64,000 nucleotides of DNA from Montifringilla adamsi (taxonomy: Eukaryota > Chordata > Aves > Passeriformes > Passeridae): NCBI GenBank assembly GCA_017590115.1, contig JAGGNK010009114.1:22883978-22947977 (forward strand). The letters are read 5' to 3'. The position numbers and the translations under genes were made by a program. Position 1 is the stretch's first letter. Every line of letters starts with the position of its first letter. Of this stretch, positions 1-11,881 are shown one piece after another. The notes beneath the pieces are model-generated. The model did no database searches and was not told the origin of the DNA. It worked only from the letters and a program-made list of their open reading frames with translations.

Positions 1-888
1 TGGAAGGCTTTATTTTTTGTAAATCAGTGCTATAATAGCCCCGAGAGTCCCACCAGTTTCATTGCTAACCATGAGTACCTACCTACAGAGTAAAAAGAGT
101 TATTTAGTTCTTTCCTTGCAGTAGTCAATGGAGTGTCACTCAGGTCGAAGTGTAAGATGGGGCCACTTGTCCATTAGGAAGTGGAATGAAACCACTAATT
201 CATTTTATGTAGACTACAAACCAGCTGCCAGACAGTAATAATTTTCAGTCAGAGCTGACCTGGGGTAGATTTAACAAGTGACCTAGAAATGAAAAGCTGG
301 GTAGGCAACTGCAAATCCCCTGAGTTGTTTGGAAAGGCGTGCCTCTAAAAGATTTAGAAATGTATAATTTAGTAAGGGACAGACAGTGTGTTTTAATTAA
401 TATGCTTGTATTTTTCTGGGTTGGATTTTCTTTTCCAGTTTACTTGATACTGTAATTTATGTCAGTAAAGAAGGGGTGTAAAATATTATTTCCTAAGAAT
501 AGTTACATTTTGTATCGACTTCACATGTAATTAAATTAACCCATGAACAGGAAAGTAATACAGAATCAAATTCCTGCAGGGCAGATTTGCATTTATGAAA
601 ATGAATGACAATGCTGTGAGTAAATGCAATGCATTTTGAAATCACTAAAATATTTCTTTGGTTGTGCCTGTCAGGGGAGGTACCCAGGAATGAGTAATGA
701 GACTCTTCAGAGCAAGGGCCTTGGCAAAAAAAGCTGACACTGTTGGTTCTGAACAAACATGAATAACAGGGAGGCAAATTATAAAATAATGAATGGCCTA
801 GAGAAAACAGAGGAGGAGCTTATTGTCTTCTAATTTTACAAGGCTAAAATAAGGGGACAGTCAATGAACTTAATATAGATGTGACCTA
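1..888. other. No gene recognised; A+T-rich unique sequence
   Basis: Reading frames are short on both strands and none shows a family motif or a convincing splice-bounded exon. No repeat family is recognised. Confidence 0.6.
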
Positions 889-965
889 TTGCTCTTTGGC
901 TGGGGAAGTCACACAGCTGGGGTGCCTGAGAGCCAGTGGCAGAGGGAGGTCACTGCCCTGGCGTG
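889..965 (+). repeat. MIR SINE core fragment
   Basis: The stretch contains AAGTCACACAGCTGGGG followed by CCAGTGGCAGAGGGAGG. This follows the order of the MIR core, which has a GTCACACAGCT block and then a GTGGCAGAG block. Only the core is recognisable and it carries several substitutions and a small insertion, as expected of an old amniote-wide SINE. The assignment rests on memory of the consensus, not on an alignment score. Confidence 0.55.
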
Positions 966-3900
966 TTGGGAGCACTGCTGTGATTTTCAGATTGCTGAAC
1001 CTGAAAGTGGACAGGGATTCCAGAAAGGAGATGCTTGTTGGAATATTGTATATATCCAGAGCTGTTCCGATCTGTAATACTTGCTCCCACAGTAATATGT
1101 TTCAGGCAGAAAAAGGCTAGATGGCTACTCACTTTTTTTTTTTCTTGGTAGGATTAATCTTGTGCATTTTAGTTCCCTAAGTTGGTTCATTGTGGAATTG
1201 GAACCCATACAAGGGAAATGGTGGGATTATATTGCTAGGATCAAGACTGACATTAGTGGGGCAAGCCATTAGATCTTCTTACCACTAATGTGAAAATGCA
1301 TTTTGAGAGATCCATGGAAAATATAATGGCTGGCATGAGGGCAAAAAGCAAACCATTTATCAGCTGGGTGTTGCGGGGGGGTGGTTGCATTTTCTCCTGC
1401 TGGCCACTGACAAATGAAGGTAATATGTGCTAGGGCCTAATGCGGTGTAGAAATTCCCATATTTCTATTGACATAAACCACAACATTTTAATTTACCCGG
1501 GGAGAAGCTACACTCCAGTCCTTGCTACATGGAACTTGTCAGTTGAGGCTCCAGGGTTTTGATAATGGCTCTACTTTTCATGTGCTGGATGACTCCAGGC
1601 AAACCATTTCCCTGCCACTGCAGCAGCTTAATGCTTTTTGAAAAGAAGATAACACATTGTGTACTGGACTCCAAGAAAACCTTGAATGCTAGATGATCTC
1701 ATTGCATGTTGACTGAGTTAGGAAACATGCATGATAAGTTAATGTTTCTTTAATTAGTTAGGCTGTTGGGGGTTTTTTGGAGGAAGAAAGTCCAAAAGCA
1801 ACCAAAAAGCCAATCACATTTGGGGTTGATCTGTTGGTAAAGGTGACCTCAAATTACCTTACATTGACTGTGGCAATACTGTGCCTAAGAAGAGGGAACA
1901 CTACAAGTGTGGCCTGCCTGTCACAGTCACAAAATCACCTTATAGCCCCTCAGTTTACTACAGGGCATTAGTCCCCAAAGGCTGACCATGCACACCTTTC
2001 ACTTCTGCTAAATCAAGGTGATCTGTTGTCTTATTCTATGTCTGTCATGGTACTATTCTACTCATTTTCTGAAACTGCAAGATGTACAAAGTATTTTTCT
2101 TTTACTTCCAGCCAGCAAGAAAGTTTTAGCCATATTTTGGGCTGTTTGATGGAAATATTGAGCTTTGCAGTTTTCCCCATAGATGGTGAGGTTGCTGACC
2201 TCTATTGAAAGAGTTTGTGGGATAGATTCTGAGCCATTTTTGTCTCTGCACACCTAAATTTTGCTCTTGATGTTGACAGTTTCATAGTTCCAGTAGGATA
2301 GAGCTGTCATCAAGGGAAGTTGAGATCACACAGCATGAAATGGTTCCTCATTTAAACGACACTGAAGGAGAGCTTGGACATGGAGAACAAATAATTTAAC
2401 CTAACTGAATGTCCCAATGAGAGGAATGGGGAGGACTGAACATGCAGATGATGATTGACTTCCAGTGGTTTGCACTGGTTTGAAGGTTTAGTGAAATATC
2501 CTTCTAAACATTGATTATACCTACAGACACAGAAAATTAGACTTCTCATCCATTAGTCCATGAATATCTATAGTAAATTTCCAAAGAATTGATGAAGAAC
2601 AGTTCTTTTTCTGATCAAGGTAGGAAAGGTTTTACCATCTAGGACAAACCTCACATTTCACTTCTATTGTGTTTTTATCTCTGCAATCCAAATAGAAATG
2701 TCTGTATTGGAGGTTAGAAGAAATCTTTGCCTGGAAGAAGTTATCAAGCCAGGAGGCAAATAAATTTGTGGCTTAGACAGAAATTCCCTGTTTTGTAGTA
2801 GACATCCAAACGGAATGACTTCAGAGTTAATAGTGCATATCTATGGTTGTCTGCAAAGGGAGTTGCCTATAGCTGATATGGGAAACATTCTGAGGTTTCT
2901 CATGAAAAAGAAACATGGGTATTTCCTCAAAAATATAAACAAATAACAAAACAGAGAGGACCAACAAACAGAGCAGAGCTAACATGAAAAGCAATGAATT
3001 CAGAATACAGTTCAACAAACTGGACCCTGGATTAACATCTCCTCTCTTAAACCTTGAAAATTAAGCAACATCAAAACAACGACTTCTGATAACCCCCTCA
3101 AAAAAGTCTTAAATTCCTGCAGTGATTCCTTTGCTGAAGGAGCTGCTTTGTGTAACAATGAGCCCTATACAAAGGCTCCCTGGGGCAGGAAGATAGGCAG
3201 GATGCAGGCTTGAAACTTTGCTGGCCCAGTCAAGACTTTTTATAGCCTTGGGCTACACAGCACCAATTAATTTGGAGAACTGTTTAACTGACTTTTAGTT
3301 GTACAATGTTCCTCTCTCTGTTAAACTGAAAGCTCTTGGTTACACCAGTTGGCATCATTGTAGTGCTTCTAAAATAACTAGAAAGCTGAAATCAGTGAAT
3401 TAGTGTTGCAGATACAAGAGTGGGTGAACAGAATGAAAACAAAGAAGTGAAATCGAGTTTTTGAGTAATTTTCCTTTTCCTTTTGCTGCAGTTGGCATGA
3501 TTTCCTTGTAAAGCAATGGCCACTGCCACTGACTACTCAACTGCAGCTCCACAATAAGAGCCCCTGTTCCTCCCCTTGTTCCTCTCCCTCAGCCCTCCAC
3601 CCTCAAAAATCCCCTCCTGAACTTCATTCTGAAAGCAGAAGGAGCTACACATGTTCTTAACATCCAGTAATTTCTAAATACATCTCTGTTGTCAAATTAA
3701 TTTTTGTATAGGACTAAGACCCACTGAAGTTTTCTTTTGTTTGTGATGTTGCCATGTTTGTATCTCTCAGAGGTCTGTAAGAACATGATAAATTATAATT
3801 TATAGGCATCTTTTCATTACTTCATTGGAACCATTTCCTGAACACTCTGCAGCTAAGGATACAGTACATGACCACTCAGGAGGGATGGCTCAGATCTTGG

Positions 3901-4152
3901 ATTTCCAACTTAAGAGGTTGTAACTCAAACTGAAAATGAGAGAGCAAAGTTAAAATGGAAAAAAAATGGCATCATCTTACAAGAACATAGACAATACATT
4001 GATTTTTTTAAACATATTAACTAATATTTCTGATCTTTAGCAAAATTTTATTGTGTTGCTAAAAGGAGGTCTGTTGTGTTTTTGAGAGTAGAAATTTGAA
4101 AGGGAAAGAAAACTGCAGTGATCAGGTTCTACTTCCCTTCCCTTAATTGCAG
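966..4152. other. No gene recognised; A+T-rich unique sequence
   Basis: Frames are short and frequently interrupted. Around 1577-1640 there is a weak echo of the MIR 5' half (GGATGACTCCAGGCAAACC), too degraded to call. Nothing else stands out. Confidence 0.55.
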
Positions 4153-4245
4153 ACCCACCTAAAAATAAAGCCTTAGCGTGGTGTCACATGAGAGGAGAAA
4201 ATGCCATCCACCTGCCACAGATGGCATCCTGGTCTGTGGTTCATG
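4153..4245 (+). other. Candidate exon, splice-bounded and open (unidentified)
   Basis: A 93-bp segment is preceded by a strong acceptor, a pyrimidine-rich tract ending TTAATTGCAG, and followed by a strong donor, CATG|GTGAGTCTC. One of three frames is open throughout. It begins with two bases of a split codon and ends with one base. It encodes about 30 residues including AWCHMRGENAIHLPQMASW; the other two frames contain stops. I do not recognise the peptide. An 8-bp inverted repeat (ATGCCATC / GATGGCAT) lies inside. No partner exon with matching phase was found nearby, so a chance signal pair or a noncoding exon is as likely as a coding exon. Confidence 0.15.
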
Positions 4246-6721
4246 GTGAGTCTCTTCTGTTCATTGACATAACCAAAAGGCAGTTGGTGACATCAATTGA
4301 TCTGAAACCTCCTGCACACTGGCACTTTTTCTGCTTCTTACCTCAAGGCTTTTCTGTGTTTTGTTTCAGCTGTAAGTGGAAACTGATTTGGACTTATTCC
4401 TTGAGCTGAATATTTCTTGGTGTAATTTTTATTAAAGACTTTTTTCCCCCTCTTGAAAAGTAGTAGAAACAAATATAGTACAATCAGTTTTCTGTCAGAG
4501 AAATCTTTGTTATAATAATATTTTCTCTTCAGAAAACTGCTGGGTTTTTTTTGTCTTACCTGTGTTTTTCCAAGGCAGAAGAGGGACCTAGTAAAAACCA
4601 AACTGCTTCCTTATGGGAACATATCCAGCTCAGTCTTCTCATTATCTGTGAGATACTTCCCCAGAAATCCGAACATCATACATAAGTAGAGGCAGTATGA
4701 ACAAAAACACAGCAGTTCAAGTAATTTTTATGGCATGATGCCCTCCTCTAAGTGACTACATTGATTAGAAGGAAGTAACTCAGTTTTAGAGAGCTTGAAT
4801 TCATGTCCATGCACACTTAAAAACAGATTTGGTGAGACTACTTACACAGTAAAGTATACAACCAATACAATTTTTCCCCCCCTCTCAAATAATATTAATT
4901 AATAAAGGATGAAATGTATTTCTTTTGTATCAAGAAAATTTTAAATACTGAAGTGTAGAGCTGTTTGAGCTGCAGGCAGCACAGGGAAAGGTGTCCAATA
5001 ATTATGGAAGCAGGTAAGAGATTTCAGATCTTGCAGGCCTAACATGTCAGAACTCTGAATAAGAACCTACATTCCAACAACATTTCCTATTGCAAGATTT
5101 CCAAGATTTTGATGAGAGCTCACAACAAAAGCTGCTCTGTTCCTCCTGGGGTTTGTGTCAACCAGTTGTCTTATTATTCCTGATACTTTGCCAATTATAT
5201 TGTACGCTTGGAGAAAGGGATGAAAAAGCAGCTTTTCTCCTTTAAAGAGATTTAAACTTCAAAATCTTGTTACTGTTACTCTGAGCTGCAGAAGGCTGGC
5301 TGAAATGCCAGCTAGGGAGTACAGCAGAGGCACTGCTGGCAGCATTTTTACAAGGTTCCACATAATGGCATTTCTGTGTGATGACCTTAAGGTTATACAT
5401 GTTTCCATAAATTATAGATTTAAAATTTTCTATGGGTAGGAATTGTAGCACAATAGATGGGATTAGAAACAAATCCAGCATGACAAGCAATCTTTATTTT
5501 CTAGATTTCTTCCATTTTCTATCATTTTGAATGCTTGGGTTTACACATTTATAATTATTTTAAACATATCTTTAATGCAAATATATTTAATTTGGCTGTC
5601 TCAACTGCCTTAAACATTAAAGCAACATAAAGAGGCACAGTCTTCTATGCATTAACTGTGCTTTAAGGAAATGTGCTTTATACTTGTATCTTTGGAATAG
5701 CTTTGTCTTAGTAGAAGCTCATTATTTGTATTTGCATTGCTATACAACTATATATATATATATAACTGTTGTGTGTATAGATAACCTTTAACACATGTTT
5801 TGCATTGCCACAGAATAATTTAAGTTTTAGACCTGCTTACAGCTCTTAATCTGCATTTAAAATTTTTATTTCTAGTATTTTTTGTAAGATTTTTTTGCAG
5901 TCATTAACTAACTTTCACTTAATCAAGCCTTTTATTTTAAAAGACTCAGGGAATAAAACTCCACTGATTTCTTCAAATTTTAAAATCACTGTTTTAAGCC
6001 CCTTCTGGTAGCTTTACTAAGACAAAATTGCCACTGAACATGCTCAATACAAAGTGAGTAATTTTGGATTCAGCTATATTTCCTTAACTAAAACCATCAG
6101 AATTGCATTTATTATTAATTCTACTAGTCTTGTCTTATAAGATCACAATCTGCAACAAAAAATGATATTTCAAAAGTTCAAATCCATGCATATCAACGTC
6201 TGAACCAGCACCAACTGGAGAAATTTTGAGTCATTTGGATCTGATGTGAGAAAGTAATTTTCAAATGTTATGCATTTGGGCATTTAAAATAGTTAATATT
6301 AGTAATACAGTATATGGAGTATTTTACAGTGAGAAAGCGATCAAATACAACATAGGAACTTTCAGTCAGCTTATGAGGATTTAAAATATTTTCTTGCTAA
6401 TACTGTCCAAAATGAAATGAAAAGAAATGAAACTGAAAGCTGGGTCGTGGGAGTCAGATCTCTTTTTCCCAGGACTTAAAGTAAAACCACACCAAAGTAT
6501 GGAGCTATGGAGAAAAGTCCTTTGCACCAAGAAAAGTCCTGTGGGTAGCAGGAGGTTGAACAGTAGCAGGAGGGAGGTGCAGTAACAGAGCTGCAAATAC
6601 AGCCCTGGTCAAAGATACCTTTGAATCTGTTTGTTATTTTAGGGCAATTTTTTCAATAGGAATTGGTTATTTAACACATATTTTCCCTTGATATCTAATT
6701 TATGTTTGTATTTATACTTAC
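4246..6721. other. No gene recognised; A+T-rich unique sequence
   Basis: Very A+T-rich, with long stretches rich in TTTAAA and ATTA. Reading frames are below 90 codons with no recognisable content. A short TA run lies inside and is listed separately. Confidence 0.55.
5749..5764. repeat. (TA)8 microsatellite
   Basis: Eight uninterrupted TA dinucleotides in an A+T-rich context. Confidence 0.9.
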
Positions 6722-6772
6722 CTGCAGCCTTTTTTTCCAGTAGAAACTGTGTTCTTTTATAGTCCAGATTTT
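6722..6772 (-). other. Candidate 51-bp exon, splice-bounded (unidentified)
   Basis: On the minus strand, GTGTTGCATAG precedes the segment and GCTGCAG|GTAAGTAT follows it, a textbook donor. Two of three frames are open. One starts and ends in phase 0 and contains TIKEHSFYWKKRLQ. The other starts with two bases of a split codon and contains NLDYKRTQFLLEKKAA, which is charged and helix-like. I do not recognise either peptide. The segment is short enough that an open frame carries little weight; the evidence is the quality of the splice sites. A lone decoy pair remains likely. Confidence 0.13.
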
Positions 6773-7560
6773 CTATGCAACACAGAGCAAGATCACTTTT
6801 AATTAAGGAGACAGATTCTGATAGCTCTACAAATGATTATTTTACTGTCTGGTGTACCAAATACCCATAAGGATCAACAAAAATGAAACAAATCCTAGTG
6901 GGGTGCCCCACCAGTAGTCACAAGTCTGGTGGCAAAATCACATATGTGAGACCATAGAAATATTAGACGAATTTTAAGGATAGCTGAAGTTTTGATATGC
7001 TTTTAAAATTTTTACACTGTTATATAAAATAGTAGAAGGAAGCAAAGAAATTGGTTTACTGCTGCAATAAATTAACCTAAAAGAAAGAATTAGAGGCCAT
7101 GGGTCTGAATAATGATATTGGTATTAATGACACAGGAAGGCAGCATTCCTTGTGTAGCACTGCAAGTTTATAAAATTGAAATGTCATGCTTGTGCTGTAT
7201 TTCATAAATGGGAGATAAATGGGACTACATGTCATGAAATACGAGGGACTAACAGAATCTGGTACGAGCACTTTGTGAAATGATAAAGGTTAAAAAATGT
7301 TATCACAGTAGAGAATCTCCATCATCAAATATAGGGAAAATGAGGTCTTTGCAGAGTTAATTTAATTATATTGGCCTTTTTTTCATACACTACTTAAAAT
7401 GTGTTGTTGAGGACTAGCAGAGGGCATGCTGCAGGAAGAAGATCAAAGGGAAAGGTTTGTCTTTGAGACCTTATCCAGTGGAGAAAATGTTAATAGTATT
7501 GAATAGTTTTAAAATGCAGCATTTTATTTGTAGATATCTAAATGCTCTGACTCAGAAAAC
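6773..7560. other. No gene recognised
   Basis: A+T-rich unique sequence with short interrupted frames. No repeat family, structured RNA or strong promoter-like element was seen. Confidence 0.55.
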
Positions 7561-7564
7561 CTTT

Positions 7565-7690
7565 ATCTCTCTTTTACAGATGGTGAGATGGGAGCACAGA
7601 GAGTTATCTACCAGGGCCATGCTGAAGGTTATGAAGGCAGGAGCAGAACTGACTAGATCTCTTTAACTCTGTCTCAGGACAGCACAACAG
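7565..7690 (+). repeat. MIR SINE with exon-like boundaries
   Basis: The sequence reads TTTTACAGATGGTGAGATGG, then GAGCACAGAGAGTTATC, and later GGCAGGAGCAGAACTGACT. This follows the order of the MIR core (TTTTACAGATGAGGAAAC, GGCACAGAGAGGTTAAG, GTGGCAGAGC). The copy is substantially diverged. Its left edge also forms a good splice acceptor (TATCTCTCTTTTACAG) and a donor-like CAACAG|GTATGG follows at 7691. All three frames across the interval contain stops, so any exon made from it would be noncoding. Confidence 0.6.
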
Positions 7691-7926
7691 GTATGGATTT
7701 GTATATTCTTAAGCATCTACACTCACCATCATACCTGACTCTCAGAAACAAGTTCAGCTATCTCTTGATTGCACAGCAATGCTCCCTTGCTGCTGTAAAT
7801 TTTGATAGCATTAATTATATTGGTGCCATTTACTGCAGACAATTTTGCTGAAGCAATAAGCCAGGTTGCCATTCCATCAAGTCTAATAGGAGTCTTTAGG
7901 GGAATGCTGGTATGGGGTCAAATAAG

Positions 7927-7950
7927 CCTCCTCCTTCTCCTCCTCCTCTT
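7927..7950. repeat. CTC/CTT-rich pyrimidine tract
   Basis: A degenerate trinucleotide run of CTC and CTT, immediately before an ATT-rich stretch that appears to start the L2-like remnant. Confidence 0.7.
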
Positions 7951-7954
7951 TTTG

Positions 7955-8095
7955 TTATTATTATAGTTACTCCTTGTTTGGGTAGTGTCTGCAATGTTCT
8001 GGGCAATTTCCCAACATAAAAGAAGGCAATATTTCCTTCCCTAAGAGGTTACATGATAAAAAAACAGACAAAAAGATAAAGAGTAGAAAAGGTCA
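7955..8095 (-). repeat. L2-type LINE 3' end, reverse orientation (remnant)
   Basis: A run of TTATTATTATAG is followed by GTAGTGTCTGCAATGTTCTG. Then come TTCCTTCCCTAAGAGGTTAC and AACAGACAAAAAG. This order resembles the reverse complement of the L2 3' end, where a tail of ATT repeats is followed by a block like CACTGTTCTAAGC, a block like CCCTGCCCTCAAGGAGCTTAC, and GACAGACAAGTAAAC. Divergence is high. The element class is probable; the subfamily is not determinable by eye. Confidence 0.45.
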
Positions 8096-10500
8096 GAATA
8101 GAAGCCATTAGTGGTTTAGCATCTTGTCACGTTTAGTGAGTTTACTGAGTCACTGAATAATCTCCAAGAAACCCTGTCTGGCCATGATCAACCTAAAAGA
8201 AGGCTCTTCCCATTTTTACTAATTTGACCTGTTTGTGTGTAGATGACTGTTGCCCACTCTCGATAAAGTAATCTTTTTTGCCTCAGCTGTTGATTTGAGA
8301 GGGCACCATGAAAAACCTAATGTTTAAATAGAGTTTAGGCATAGAGCATCTACTGATTGTGAACCACTCTGCACAGAACTTCTATAATCTGTACATGCTG
8401 GCTGATTTTTTAGTGTGTGAATGGGGGCTATTGTACTAAAAATACAAATCAGTGCACAGGGGCAAAACTGCACACACAAGCGATTGATAATAATCCAGCT
8501 GATAATAACATTACAAAAGAAGAAGACATTAAGAAGCCAAATGTTACAGCACAGTAATAGGACAGATTGTCTAAGGCTTTTAAGTCCCCAATTCAAATCA
8601 AGTTTAGGTCTGTATCTACCACATGTTACTCTTTGATTGTTTTTCAAAGGCCTATAATAAAGACATTTACCTGTCTTAATTTGTGTGCTTACAGCATGAA
8701 AATTATGACTGCAATAAAAATCTTGTTTTAGCAGACTTCATAGATGGCCTTAATTTACTTTTGACAGTGTGAGGACACTTAGAAACTCTTCATAAGTCCT
8801 TTCTGGGAATTCCACCTGCATAGAGACCTCAGCAGATGGGTTACCATCCTTACAAGGACTATGTTTAAGTTTAAAAAATGTGTGTTAATAAAATGCAAGC
8901 ATCAGAACAGGGCTGAAAACAGTGATTACACTTCTGAGCTTGATGGTTTTCAAAATTCAGAACTTGGCCAATTATTTTGATACTATTAATGAATAGAGTT
9001 TTGTCTAGGATGATGTTATTTATCCATATTGCCTGTCTAATGTACACATTAAACCACTTGACAGTGGTATAAGTAACTTAATAAGAGCAACCTATTCTTC
9101 CCACATTATTCTATTGCTGTATCTTTGGCTGCCATAAAAGCTGCACTTTTTCATCTTGCAACACACATTAAAAGACAGATAAAAAACAGAAACAGCACAA
9201 AATAAACCTCAGAAAGGAACAGGATGCTTATCATCACAATAATGCTCAGATAAAATCTAACGAACAAGAAAGATGGGAACAGGGCAAAAAGATCTTCCTA
9301 ATTGCTTTATAAATAGAGTTAGCAAAAGATACCTGAAAAAATATACAAATTAAAATCTCCAATTCCAGGTTAAAAATACATAATGTTTTAAAACAGTCAG
9401 ATAAGAAAAATGTTAAAGAAAAGTTAAGAGGAGAGTGACAACATTTTCATTATGAGTTTTTTCCTTGGATCATATTTCTCATGTAAACTAAGTATTTGTA
9501 GAGTTGAAATACATCTTGCAAAATTAGTGTTTTGCTGAAATTTGTTTAACTTTAACTGTTCTTTCTTATACATTAGCATCTGTGAAGACTGGGGATTTCT
9601 ACACTGAAAAAATTGGTTTTTTAAAAATATTGTAATTGCTTGCAACAGACTGCCAAGTTTTTGTAGTATCTTACCTGTTGCTCAGTTATTGATAAATTCC
9701 CTTTTTTTGGGCTAATGTCTAAGGGTGAAGTTTCACAAACAATTTATGCAAGGGTTAACTGTAGATTGTCACACAAAGGGGTGTTTTCAACTCTTTGGAA
9801 ACTGGCTGAAAACGAAGTATTTTCAGTGTTAGTTTTCAGTAGGATCAGTGAGCTGATCTTGTTTATCCTTTGGCTGTATGATCTCTAGAGCCCACACAAG
9901 GGAAGTGGTGGGAACACGCAGCTGGAGATAAAAGGAAGTTGGATTGCCCTGTTCAGGAGCAGTGCAGTCTTAGATCAGCTTAAATTGACTGTGAAATCTC
10001 ACTTTTAGTAGAGAGGGAATTTTGCTGATTTACAGAGCGAGGACATTGGCACTGATGTTTGATTTCTGTCTTACATGGGTTTAAATTAGCAGTAACTTTA
10101 TTCAAGTGAGTCAGCTTAAAATATTAGGGAAGTGCTAGGAATATTTTTTAAATTAGGGAAATTGTTATACCCATCAAAAGAAACAAGTTCATTTCTTCAG
10201 TGGTACATAAAAAAGCTTTTTATATATTCCATTTGAGCCTTTACAGGCTTCCCATTTATGCACAGGTTCTAATGGGACTGGGGGATGAGCCCAGGCTGAC
10301 TTCTCCCTTAATAAATTCACTTAAAAAGTTAAAAATCCAAACATGGAAATGTGTGTAGCAGCTTTCCCATGTGAGGCTGTGGCTCTCTCAAACAGACCTT
10401 CTCTTATGCTGGGTGACTCTTTGCCTTGGAAGTTGGTTGTTGGAGGTGGACATTTCTGTATTTTTGTTTCAGTGGGTAGGATTTACTGACTTGCTCTCAG
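8096..10500. other. No gene recognised; A+T-rich unique sequence
   Basis: Frames up to about 107 codons occur around 8324-8647 but overlap open frames on the opposite strand and lack family features. On the minus strand near 9674-9717 a good donor (GCAACAG|GTAAGAT) ends a 44-bp open stretch, but its acceptor is weak. Confidence 0.5.
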
Positions 10501-10830
10501 GGCACTGAGAGCCCTTAGGTGCCCTATGGCACCTCTGCCACCCCACCCATGGCACAAGACCCCATTTCAGCCCCCAGTGCCATCAGGCCTTGCAGCAGTG
10601 AGATGCCACAGCCCTGCCCAGTCGTGGGCATCACAGGGCCGGGTCTGCTCATGTCCCTGCCAGACCCTGGTCCTTACCTCTGTCACCTTTGGTGGTGCCC
10701 TGAGCTGTCCCCCAGCTGCCCCAGCCTGCCCCACTCCCTCTTGGGGGTGTTGCCACAGGCCCTGGCTGGTGCTGCTATGCAGCTTTACTGTGGTAAAGCA
10801 GGCAGTGGTTTCAGCTCTTCCACTGCATCA
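10501..10830. other. Isolated G+C-rich block (unidentified)
   Basis: About 300 bp are much richer in G+C than the surroundings, mainly CCC, CAG and TGCC strings, with few CpGs. Two overlapping forward frames are open through most of it, as expected from a stop-poor composition. Their products are proline-, serine- and cysteine-rich with no domain. A decayed transposon or minisatellite-derived insert is one explanation; I could not match it to a family. Confidence 0.4.
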
Positions 10831-10836
10831 TAAATC

Positions 10837-10866
10837 AATATCCATCACAGAAAAAAAATGGATATT
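10837..10866. repeat. Inverted repeat, 9-bp stem
   Basis: AATATCCAT at 10837-10845 is the exact reverse complement of ATGGATATT at 10858-10866, separated by a 12-base A-rich loop. It lies just right of the G+C-rich block. Confidence 0.8.
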
Positions 10867-10904
10867 CTGCTGGCTGTCCCTTGCTTTTTGAATTCTGCCA
10901 TCTC

Positions 10905-11180
10905 ATGCTTCTTCTGGGGAGATTTGTTTTATAGTAATTTTGCACGGAGCTAAATGTATATTTATTACACTCATTACATGAATTATTACTGGCCAATCAA
11001 TTACTATCTGATACAATTATTTTCTAACAGAAAAGAAATTAAACTGATAAGTGGGCAATCTCTGTGGTCAGTAAAGTTTAATATTTAATGACATTATTGA
11101 AATGTTATTACTGTGGTATTGATTTTCTTTTTAAAAGTTACAATTGGAAGCATAATTTATGCTATTTTGATTGGGTTTCT
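10905..11180. promoter_or_regulatory. Conserved-noncoding-like A+T-rich stretch
   Basis: The composition changes abruptly to dense homeodomain-type cores: TTATTACACTCATTACATG, GAATTATTACTGG and CCAATCAATTACTATC. Such clustered TAAT/ATTA motifs are typical of vertebrate developmental enhancers. This is composition-based inference; no cross-species comparison was possible. Confidence 0.2.
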
Positions 11181-11855
11181 CTTTTAACCAGAAATATTTT
11201 TTCTACTTTATCTTAGAAAAGATTCTGCACAACCTTGATATTTCTGGCTGTCTGGCTGGAGTAGTCTGAGATTTCTTTTTGTTGTTAAGTGGGGGAAAGT
11301 TCTTTGTCTGTCACTCATCTTCGAAACAGAAGCAACACTTGAGTGAGAGCTTCCCTGTCACCTTCTCGTGTCTCCTTTTGTTTATCTGACACTGTTGTGA
11401 GACATTTGGAACCCTCCAGCTCAATATAAAACATTTGTTTGGCAGGTTGGGCCTCCTCATCCTTTGATGGGTACAGCACATGTGAAGAAGAGTTGTTGGA
11501 CACATCTGATCTTGTTCTATGTGCCTGAATCTATAAATTCTTCTGATTTAATAACTTAGAAAAGCTCTCCTTCCTGTCTTTGAAAAAGATCAGCTCCAAA
11601 CTGAAATATATACGGAAAATATTTCAGCTGCAGATCAAAGCAAAATAATATATTGCTGCTGTTTAAGCATTGTTGTTAAATACCTACTACTTCACATTTC
11701 TGCTCATTTTCTGTTTTTTTAGTGGTCTTTGCTGGGATTTGAAGCCTGCTGAGAAATGTGCTTTGTGCTGTGCACATGCCCAGGCAATCCATTTTAGATA
11801 TCACATCAGAAACAAGGCTTTTGCTGTTTCTGTAGTTAATAGAGATTAGTTTTGA

Positions 11856-11881
11856 ATTTATACCAAATTTATACCAAATTT
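11856..11881. repeat. Tandem repeat, 11-bp unit x2
   Basis: The unit ATTTATACCAA occurs twice in exact succession, with the start of a third copy (ATTT) following. Confidence 0.85.
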
